A stretch of DNA of 7,722 nucleotides, from the NCBI GenBank assembly GCA_002392505.1, contig DGHD01000012.1:179-7900 (forward strand), in the 5' to 3' direction. The first letter of the stretch is position 1; every line of letters starts with the position of its first letter. The translations under genes were made by a program, and so were the position numbers. The notes under the pieces are model-generated. The model worked only from the letters and a program-made list of their open reading frames with translations, made no database searches and had not been told where the DNA came from. This DNA is from Christensenella sp. UBA3857. Its GTDB lineage: Bacteria > Bacillota > Clostridia > Christensenellales > CAG-138. Shown here piece after piece: positions 1-4,183 of the stretch.

Positions 1-769
1 CGTGACCACCTTCGGCAAGGTGGAGAACTACACCTACGACGCGGGCTTCCATCTCAAGGCGCCCTTCCAGAGGGTGATCAAGATGGACAACCGTACCCAG
101 AAGTCGGTAGAGGAGCTGCAGGCGTTTTCCTCCGATATCCAGCAGGTCGATATCTCGATAGCAGTCAACTATTCGATCGACCAGTCCACCGCGGAGAAGC
201 TCTATAAGACAGTCGGTCAGGAGTATTATTCCAAGATCCTCTATCCCCGCCTGCTGGAGAACACGAAAGCCGTATTCTCCAAATACACCGCCGAGAAGCT
301 GGTCGCCTACCGTGAGACGCTTTCGAGCGAGATAACCGCTCTCGTGGTCGAGGACGTCGCGGATTACGGTATCACCGTAAGCTCGATAGCCGTGCAGGAC
401 ATCGACTTTACCGACGCCTTCACCAACGCCGTCGAGGCGAAGCAGGTCGCTCAGCAGAACAAGCTGACCGCCCAGACTCAGCAGGACCAGCTCACCATGG
501 AGGCTCAGCAGGAGGCGGAGCGCCAGGTGATCAAGGCGCAGGCGGACGCGGAGCAGGCGAAGATCGCCGCCCAGGCGGATCTTGAAGTTACCAAGATCCA
601 GGCGGACGCCGCCGAGTATGCCGGCCAGAAGGAGGCCGCGAAGAACAAGGCGATAGCCGAGAGCATCACTCCCGAGCTGGTAAGATACTACTATATCCTC
701 CAGTGGAACGGTATCCTTCCCGAGACGATGCTCGGTGAGAATGCTAACGTACTCTTCGGTATAAACTAA
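1..769 (+). CDS. SPFH/prohibitin-like membrane-associated protein, 5' end missing
   Basis: The reading frame is open from the window edge, and its first visible residues (TTFGKVENYTYDAGFHLKAP) match the start of an SPFH/band 7 domain, whose usual form is a short membrane anchor followed by FGKV...pGlHfk.P. The first ~10-50 residues, including the membrane anchor, therefore lie upstream; the GTG at base 2 is probably an internal valine. Visible residues 1-145 cover the SPFH domain. Residues ~145-220 form a long Ala/Gln/Glu/Lys-rich coiled coil (repeated QADAE, QAKIA units), as in prohibitins and stomatins, which assemble into membrane rings that scaffold proteases or microdomains. The C-terminus (ITPELVRYYYILQWNGILPE) resembles the conserved prohibitin-family tail. 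The product is probably a membrane scaffold; its partner is unknown. A GC hairpin and a DUF6440-like gene follow. Confidence 0.85.
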   Translation, partial: VTTFGKVENYTYDAGFHLKAPFQRVIKMDNRTQKSVEELQAFSSDIQQVDISIAVNYSIDQSTAEKLYKTVGQEYYSKILYPRLLENTKAVFSKYTAEKLVAYRETLSSEITALVVEDVADYGITVSSIAVQDIDFTDAFTNAVEAKQVAQQNKLTAQTQQDQLTMEAQQEAERQVIKAQADAEQAKIAAQADLEVTKIQADAAEYAGQKEAAKNKAIAESITPELVRYYYILQWNGILPETMLGENANVLFGIN

Positions 770-779
770 CAAATCAGCC

Positions 780-805
780 GACCGCGGGGACCTTTCCCCG
801 CGGTC
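780..805 (+). other. GC-rich hairpin between SPFH gene and DUF6440-like gene
   Basis: A perfect 11-bp stem, GACCGCGGGGA (780-790) with TCCCCGCGGTC (795-805), closes on a CCTT tetraloop 10 bases after the SPFH stop. It is followed by CCGATAG rather than a T-run, so it is not a normal intrinsic terminator. It may act as a 3'-end stabiliser or processing site between two cotranscribed genes. Confidence 0.6.
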
Positions 806-825
806 CCGATAGAAAGGAGTCTGAC

Positions 826-1020
826 ATGAGCAGCAAGGATGTACGCTTTGAAACGATCTACAAGGAGGGAAGCGCGTTTTCCTCCTCTGTCAAAAAGATC
901 ATCCGCGACAACGAGACCGGAGTCGAATATCTTTTGATCGAGTGCGGCTACGGTGTTTCGGTAACTCCCCTGCTCGACAAGGACGGGAAGCCCATCGTCG
1001 AAGCAAAGTACCAATTCTGA
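826..1020 (+). CDS. DUF6440-like small protein (64 aa)
   Basis: The 64-residue protein begins at an ATG preceded by AAAGGAG (813-819) at 6-nt spacing, which fixes the start. The pattern RFE.IY.EG...I..D.ETGV.YL....GYG....PLLDKDGKP matches what I know of DUF6440, a family of short, soluble, all-beta-looking proteins common in Bacillota, usually 55-70 residues with a conserved GYG...TPLLDKDGKP. There is no signal peptide, membrane segment or catalytic motif. The function of the family is unknown. It lies 56 bp after the SPFH gene in the same direction with no T-run terminator between them, so the two are probably cotranscribed. The terminator at 1128-1170 ends the unit. Confidence 0.8.
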   Translation: MSSKDVRFETIYKEGSAFSSSVKKIIRDNETGVEYLLIECGYGVSVTPLLDKDGKPIVEAKYQF

Positions 1021-1127
1021 TCCGATCATGCGTGAAAAGATCCTGAAGGTAATAAGTCCGGGGGCTTCCCCCCGGCGGTCGAGGCTCCGACATACCGTAC
1101 TGTCCAAACTGACGGGCAAATGAAAAT

Positions 1128-1170
1128 ACGAACGCCGCGCTCGTGAAGCGCGGCGTTCGTGCTTTGTTAT
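1128..1170 (+). terminator. Intrinsic terminator, copy 1 (ends SPFH-DUF6440 unit)
   Basis: A 14-bp perfect stem (1128-1141 with 1147-1160) with a 5-nt loop CGTGA is followed by GCTTTGTTATTTCTT, a T-rich tail. An A-rich stretch (GAAAATA) lies on the 5' side, so it may also work leftward. It is the first of two near-identical copies. Confidence 0.75.
1130..1162 (+). repeat. 33-bp direct repeat, copy 1 (terminator stem-loop)
   Basis: Bases 1130-1162 are identical to 1310-1342, including the asymmetric loop CGTGA, so the copies are in direct orientation, exactly 180 bp apart. Weaker similarity continues on both sides (ATGAAAATAC against ATTAAAATTT upstream; a shared GTTATT downstream). This suggests a duplicated unit of about 50 bp rather than chance convergence of two terminators. 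Confidence 0.9.
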
Positions 1171-1250
1171 TTCTTATGCAGCTGGGCGCCTCCGCATGGA
1201 GGCGGGGAGATCGGTCTTGTCCTTCCTTGTTTGCATTCCGGCTTACCGAT

Positions 1251-1309
1251 CCCTCAGTCAGCTAAAGCTGACAGCTCCCTTTTCGCAAGGGAGCCATAGA
1301 TTAAAATTT
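1251..1309. repeat. Paired-hairpin intergenic repeat element
   Basis: Two adjacent perfect hairpins are visible: GTCAGC-TAAA-GCTGAC (1257-1272) and GCTCCCTT-TTCGC-AAGGGAGC (1274-1294), preceded by CCCTCA and followed by an AT-rich tail. The arrangement 'CCCTCAGTCAGC..GCTGACAGCTCCCTT..AAGGGAGCC' resembles a repeat I recall as frequent between genes of gut Oscillospiraceae such as Faecalibacterium; that resemblance is from memory, unverified. Only one copy is in this window. No coding potential is evident. Confidence 0.5.
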
Positions 1310-1342
1310 GAACGCCGCGCTCGTGAAGCGCGGCGTTCGTGC
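1304..1342 (-). terminator. Intrinsic terminator, copy 2 (ends aspS)
   Basis: A 12-bp stem (1310-1321 with 1327-1338, loop CGTGA) lies 21 bp past the aspS stop. Read on the minus strand it is followed by CAAATTTTAAT, a T-rich tail. The core is identical to copy 1 at 1130-1162, although here it serves the opposite strand. Confidence 0.75.
1310..1342 (+). repeat. 33-bp direct repeat, copy 2
   Basis: This is the second exact copy of the 33-bp stem-loop described for 1130-1162, in the same orientation, with its start 180 bp downstream of the first. Confidence 0.9.
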
Positions 1343-1362
1343 GTTATTCATTATTATACTCC

Positions 1363-2649
1363 TTACGGATTGAGCCTGATGGGGCTCCTGAATATGAACT
1401 CGGCTTCCTTGATGCCGATATCGAGGAGCAGCATGGTCATGCGGTCGACGCCGAGCCCGAAGCCGCCGTGGGGCGGGCAACCGTAACGGAAGAACTCCAT
1501 ATAGAACTTGACGTCCTCGCCGAGACCCTTTTCGTCCGCCTGTTTGCGGAGCTCCTCATAACGGTGCTCACGCTGGGCGCCGGTGGTGATCTCGGTGCCG
1601 CGCCAGATAAGGTCGTAGCCCTGGGGCACGTCGTCCTTCCTCATGTGATAGAAGGCGCGCTTGTCCTTGGGGAAATCGGTGACGAACAGGAACTCGTGCC
1701 CGTAGACCTCCTGTGCGAATTTGAAGGAGAGCTTCTCCGCGTCGGTGGAAAGGTCTACCTTCTCCTCCTCGGGCACGGTGTAGCCGTAGCGCTTCTCAAG
1801 CTCATCATAAAGATCGTGAAGCTTGATCCGCGGGAAGGGCAGCGTGGGAACGACGGTCTTCAAGCCGTAAAGACGCTCGATATCCTCGCCGTATTTCTCC
1901 GCGATGTTCTTGAGAGCGTAGGTGAGCATCTCCTCCTCTATCTTCATGACGTCCTCAAAGGAATCGATATAGCTCATCTCAAGATCGAAGCCGGTGAACT
2001 CGGTCGCGTGGCGGCTGGTAAAGCTCTTCTCCGCGCGGAACACGGGGCCGACCTCGAATATGCGCTCGAGACCCGCCGCCATGGCCATCTGCTTATAGAA
2101 CTGCGGGGACTGGGCAAGATACGCCTTGCGGTCGAAATAGGTGAGCTCGAAAACGTCCGCGCCGGACTCGGAAGCCGCGCCGATGATCTTCGGGGTATGG
2201 ATCTCGACGAAATTCCTCTCAAGCAGATACTCGCGCAGGGACTTGACGAACTCGGTCTGCGCCCTGATCATGAGCTTGTTCTTTTCGGTACGCAGGTCGA
2301 TCCAGCGATAGTCGAGACGCGCGTCGATGGAGGAATCCGCCATCATGGGCATCGCCTCGGCGACGGACTCGACAACGAGCTTCTCAACGACCATCTCGCG
2401 CCCGCCCATCTTGACGGCGGGGTTCTCCACCACCTTGCCGTACGCGGTCACGACGGACTCTACCGTGAGCTTGTCCACCTCCAGCGCGACGTCGGGATAG
2501 GCGCCCTTATCGACGGTGAGCTGCAGTTTGCCGGAGAAATCGCGAAGGACAATGAACGCCATGTAGCGCTTGTTGCGAAGATTTTCAACGAAACCGCCTA
2601 CACGGACGTATTCGCCGGCGGGGGCGTTTGCTACGAGAACTCTTTCCAT
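1363..2649 (-). CDS. aspS: Aspartyl-tRNA synthetase, archaeal/non-bacterial type
   Basis: This class IIb synthetase charges tRNA-Asp with aspartate in the cytoplasm. Residues ~14-95 form the OB-fold anticodon-binding domain (VRVGGFVENLR...). Motif 1 ends in HTPKI (151-155). The aspartate-binding QSPQxYKQ loop is at 180-187. Motif 2 is GPVFRAE...RH..EF.GFDLEM (201-225, Arg205), and motif 3 is GGFGLGVDR (395-403, Arg403). At 428 residues, with no ~130-residue GAD insertion between motifs 2 and 3, it is the short archaeal/eukaryal type, not the ~590-residue bacterial AspRS. Such enzymes in bacteria are often non-discriminating (also charge tRNA-Asn for the GatCAB route); that is inference here. 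AAGGAG at 2658-2663, 8 nt before ATG, fixes the start. It is transcribed alone from the promoter at 2689-2717 to the terminator at 1304-1342. Confidence 0.95.
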   Translation of the reverse strand: MERVLVANAPAGEYVRVGGFVENLRNKRYMAFIVLRDFSGKLQLTVDKGAYPDVALEVDKLTVESVVTAYGKVVENPAVKMGGREMVVEKLVVESVAEAMPMMADSSIDARLDYRWIDLRTEKNKLMIRAQTEFVKSLREYLLERNFVEIHTPKIIGAASESGADVFELTYFDRKAYLAQSPQFYKQMAMAAGLERIFEVGPVFRAEKSFTSRHATEFTGFDLEMSYIDSFEDVMKIEEEMLTYALKNIAEKYGEDIERLYGLKTVVPTLPFPRIKLHDLYDELEKRYGYTVPEEEKVDLSTDAEKLSFKFAQEVYGHEFLFVTDFPKDKRAFYHMRKDDVPQGYDLIWRGTEITTGAQREHRYEELRKQADEKGLGEDVKFYMEFFRYGCPPHGGFGLGVDRMTMLLLDIGIKEAEFIFRSPIRLNP

Positions 2650-2688
2650 ATTGTTGACTCCTTGTGAACCATTGGATTTTACCGGGAC

Positions 2689-2717
2689 ATTTTACCACAT
2701 TCAGCCCGTGTTTACAA
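2689..2717 (-). promoter_or_regulatory. Sigma-A promoter of aspS, extended -10
   Basis: On the minus strand, -35 TTGTAA (2712-2717) and -10 TAAAAT (2689-2694) are separated by 17 bp, and the -10 is preceded by TGG, an extended -10 element. The predicted start is near 2682, giving a leader of about 33 nt. That is too short for a T-box, and none is seen. Confidence 0.65.
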
Positions 2718-2772
2718 TATCTTTTTCAAATTGCCGCGCGATCATTCGACCGAAAATCGGACATTTTTATGC

Positions 2773-2801
2773 TTGACAAATCGCCCCCGGCGAATTACAA
2801 T
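2773..2801 (+). promoter_or_regulatory. Consensus sigma-A promoter of tRNA-Gly
   Basis: TTGACA (2773-2778), a 17-bp spacer, then TACAAT (2796-2801). The mature tRNA begins 9 bases after the -10, so the primary transcript has almost no 5' leader. The near-perfect match fits a strong stable-RNA promoter. It is divergent from the aspS promoter, with 55 bp between the two -35 boxes. Confidence 0.85.
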
Positions 2802-2809
2802 AAGCGTGC

Positions 2810-2883
2810 GCGGGTGTAGCTCAGTGGCAGAGCGTCGGCTTCCCAAGCCGATAATGTGGGTTCGATTCCCATCACCCGCTCCA
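2810..2883 (+). tRNA. tRNA-Gly (anticodon CCC)
   Basis: A full cloverleaf can be drawn. The acceptor stem is GCGGGTG (2810-2816) with CACCCGC (2873-2879), followed by discriminator T2880 and an encoded CCA (2881-2883). The D-arm uses GCTC/GAGC. The anticodon stem TCGGC/GCCGA holds the loop TTCCCAA, with anticodon CCC at 2842-2844, reading GGG codons. The T-arm GTGGG/CCCAT holds loop TTCGATT. Its 3' end is unusual: the CCA is the first part of a perfect inverted repeat (2881-2917), and the T-arm has a 12-nt complementary copy downstream (2929-2940). Confidence 0.97.
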
Positions 2884-2917
2884 TTTTCTTTTTGGGCACA
2901 GCCCAAAAAGAAAATGG
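2881..2917. repeat. Perfect 17-bp inverted repeat overlapping the tRNA CCA end
   Basis: Bases 2881-2897 (CCATTTTCTTTTTGGGC) pair perfectly with 2901-2917 around the loop ACA. The left arm starts with the CCA of the mature tRNA. What follows the stem is A-rich (AAAGAATTATTAT), so as a + strand terminator it has no T-tail after the stem; the T-runs are inside the left arm. Confidence 0.9.
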
Positions 2918-2928
2918 AAAGAATTATT

Positions 2929-2940
2929 ATGGGAATCGAA
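2929..2940 (-). repeat. 12-nt inverted copy of the tRNA-Gly T-arm
   Basis: ATGGGAATCGAA is the exact reverse complement of TTCGATTCCCAT (2861-2872) in the T-loop and 3' T-stem of the tRNA. With the inner inverted repeat, bases 2901-2940 read like an inverted copy of 2861-2897 in which the acceptor strand has been replaced by an unrelated 11-nt AT-rich stretch. Confidence 0.85.
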
Positions 2941-3065
2941 GGGAAGCGGCGTTCGTCCGGTGGACGAATCAAACGCCGCTTCCCCGGCTTTTGTCAAAAG
3001 GCGCGAGAACGAAGCGCGAAGCGCAAGTTCGAGACGCATCTTTTGCAAAAGGATCCCCATCACAG
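2941..3065. repeat. Structured non-coding repeat-like element after tRNA-Gly
   Basis: A 13-bp stem pairs GGGAAGCGGCGTT (2941-2953) with AACGCCGCTTCCC (2972-2984), with an alternative inner hairpin TTCGTCC-GGT-GGACGAA (2952-2968). Then come CTTTTG-T-CAAAAG (2988-3000), an Arg/Lys-codon-like GCGC-rich stretch with GCGC-GAA-GCGC, and the palindrome CTTTTGCAAAAG (3040-3051). The 3000 and 3051 ends share 'CTTTTG.CAAAAGG', which looks like a repeated boundary. The 11-mer GCGGCGTTCGT (2946-2956) also occurs in both terminator repeats. Short open frames here have no ribosome binding site. It is most likely an intergenic repeat element or processed trailer. Confidence 0.5.
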
Positions 3066-3094
3066 CTTAAATAATTAAAGGCGGAAGCAAGGAT

Positions 3095-3484
3095 ATGAGA
3101 TTCACCCACACAAACCGAAAAGGCTTCTGGCTGGGCTTTATCGACTTTTTCACCGCCGGGCTGTTTTTCCTGTTCTATATGCCTTTCGGCGGGCTGCAGG
3201 AGGAGATCGAAGAGGTGCTTGGTCACAAGGTGCGCCCTTATTGGCAGGCGTATCTTCTCGGCGTGCCGACGCTGTTCATCTATACCCTCGTTTGGATGGC
3301 GCGGATCTCGGAGGAGCTCAGGGAAAAGGCGATCGGGCTCGGCATCGAAGGTTCGCACACATCCTGGCGGCATATGTTCTGGTGGAATATGCTCGGCTGT
3401 ATTTGCTGCGGTCCGATGATCGCGACCGGGCGCTTTTTCGATACGCTGAACAAAGTCGAGGAAAAGCTGAACGAGATCCCGTAG
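3095..3484 (+). CDS. Small membrane protein, three predicted helices (DUF4234-like?)
   Basis: A 129-residue protein of unknown function. Hydrophobic segments at about 11-31 (FWLGFIDFFTAGLFFLFYMP), 50-69 (WQAYLLGVPTLFIYTLVWMA) and 93-111 (HMFWWNMLGCICCGPMIAT) suggest three membrane helices. Between helices 2 and 3 is a charged stretch (RISEELREKAIGLGIEG), and the C-terminus is short and charged (LNKVEEKLNEIP). The layout of short helix pairs with aromatic W/Y residues and a following 'xxEELxE' segment recalls DUF4234 proteins, but I cannot confirm that family. The ATG at 3095 is preceded by a purine-rich but modest site (AAAGGCGGAAGCAAGGA). No promoter of its own and no terminator is evident; it could be reached by read-through from the tRNA promoter. 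Confidence 0.75.
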   Translation: MRFTHTNRKGFWLGFIDFFTAGLFFLFYMPFGGLQEEIEEVLGHKVRPYWQAYLLGVPTLFIYTLVWMARISEELREKAIGLGIEGSHTSWRHMFWWNMLGCICCGPMIATGRFFDTLNKVEEKLNEIP

Positions 3485-3562
3485 CGCAGCCTTACGATGC
3501 AAAGACATGGGGCGCGCTGCGATCCGTTCCGAAAATATATTGTGATCTTCCCGCTTCCGGCC

Positions 3563-3595
3563 GCAACCTTTCACGGGCGGAGGCGGTATTATAAT
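3563..3595 (+). promoter_or_regulatory. Candidate ECF-type promoter overlapping a TATAAT box, upstream of sigma gene
   Basis: GCAACC (3563-3568, in GCAACCTTTC) followed after 15 bp by CGGT (3584-3587) resembles the -35/-10 pattern of ECF sigma promoters (an AAC core in -35, a CG-containing -10). A TATAAT (3590-3595) follows directly, but no good sigma-A -35 sits 17 bp before it. The sigma gene may be transcribed by its own product, with weak basal sigma-A transcription. Confidence 0.45.
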
Positions 3596-3631
3596 TGAAC
3601 GGCGATAACGAAGGGAAGGAGGTCGTTAAGG

Positions 3632-4183
3632 ATGAACGCTCGTTATGCTGAGCCCGAGTCTGTCGAAGCTGACGTAAAGGGCTGCGTTATTCCTTTGCCC
3701 CCCTTTACCGATCCGGAGGACGTCTACCGAAGGTATTCGGGCATGGTGTTCAGGCTTGCGCTGGCAAGATGCCGAAGCAGGGTCGAAGCGGAGGACGTCA
3801 TGCAGGACGTTTTCCTGCGATACGTCCGCAAGGCTCCCAAGCTCGAATCCGCGGAGCATCAGCGCGCATGGCTCATAAAAGCGACGATCAACTGTACGAA
3901 CACGCTGCTGTCGAGCGCCTGGAACAAGCGCACGGCGCTATACAGCGAACTCACGCAGCTTGCTCCGATGCTGCCGGATGAAAACGCCGCCGATATTTAC
4001 GCCGCCGTACTTCGTCTGCCGAAAAAGCAGAGGACGGCTATACACCTCTATTACTATGAGGGCTACCGCGTAAAGGAGATCGCTTCTCTAATGGACGTCA
4101 GCGAAAGCGGGGTAAAATCCCTGCTGCACCGCGCAAGAGAGGGGCTTGAAAAGGACCTGAAAGGAGATTATTTCGATGTTTGA
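3632..4183 (+). CDS. ECF-type sigma-70 family RNA polymerase sigma factor
   Basis: This 183-residue protein has only sigma regions 2 and 4. Region 2 spans ~31-95: VYRRYSGMVFRLALARC, then AEDVMQDVFLRY for core binding and RAWLIKATINCTN at the -10-binding end. A short linker precedes region 4 at ~122-173: LPKKQRTAIHLYYYEGYRVKEIA, then the helix-turn-helix SLMDVSESGVKSLLHRAREGL. It directs RNA polymerase to a specific promoter set. The start is set by AAGGAGGT (3616-3623), 8 nt before the ATG; no other in-frame start with a site lies before region 2. The ~28 residues before region 2 are longer than usual and are encoded partly by a repeat-like stretch (3641-3675). The gene overlaps the next one by 8 bp, so the two are translationally coupled. 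It is probably released by that neighbour in response to an extracellular signal. Confidence 0.93.
   Translation: MNARYAEPESVEADVKGCVIPLPPFTDPEDVYRRYSGMVFRLALARCRSRVEAEDVMQDVFLRYVRKAPKLESAEHQRAWLIKATINCTNTLLSSAWNKRTALYSELTQLAPMLPDENAADIYAAVLRLPKKQRTAIHLYYYEGYRVKEIASLMDVSESGVKSLLHRAREGLEKDLKGDYFDV
3641..3675. repeat. REP-like sequence inside the sigma-factor 5' coding region
   Basis: The stretch CGTTATGCTGAGC...TGTCGAAGCTGACG has near-complementary ends (CGT.A..GCT with AGCTGACG). It resembles the widespread dispersed repeat of the form CGTCATGCTGAGC...TGTCGAAGCATGACG. It lies inside the reading frame, encoding about residues 4-15 (RYAEPESVEADV), before region 2. The link to that repeat class is by recall only. 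Confidence 0.35.

Larger units (their letters stand above)
1021..1362. other. 342-bp intergenic region between convergent genes, rich in hairpins
   Basis: There is no credible gene here. In order it holds: a GC hairpin with no T-tail (CCGGGGG 1058-1064 with CCCCCGG about 1069-1075); terminator hairpin copy 1 (1128-1170); a hairpin GCCTCC-GCAT-GGAGGC (1188-1203); a pyrimidine-rich stretch; a paired-hairpin repeat (1251-1309); and terminator hairpin copy 2 (1304-1342). Rightward transcription from DUF6440 and leftward transcription from aspS converge here. Confidence 0.7.

Noticed and set aside
766..1119. 117-codon antisense frame over the DUF6440-like gene
   Set aside because: It is a shadow of the sense gene, which has a good ribosome binding site and a recognisable family pattern.
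1028..1123. 31-codon ORF after the DUF6440-like gene
   Set aside because: No Shine-Dalgarno sequence, it reads through a GC hairpin, and the composition is Arg/Ser/Pro-rich without any family signal.
1130..1342. CRISPR-like pair of direct repeats
   Set aside because: Only two copies, the repeat is a terminator stem-loop with a T-tail, and the 147-bp interval is far longer than a spacer.
1339..2667. 442-codon open frame antisense to aspS
   Set aside because: It is a GC-rich codon-shadow of a clear, full-length aspS with all class II motifs; it has no ribosome binding site and its low-complexity Leu/Gly/Val/Asp composition mirrors the antisense frame.
2650..2688. T-box or other riboswitch in the aspS leader
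   Set aside because: The predicted leader is only about 33 nt and has no T-box sequence or terminator/antiterminator pair.
2742..3078. Several short open frames over tRNA-Gly and the following repeat block
   Set aside because: They translate the tRNA (the minus frame gives the typical false 'GAGDGNRTHI' peptide) and hairpin arms; none has a ribosome binding site.
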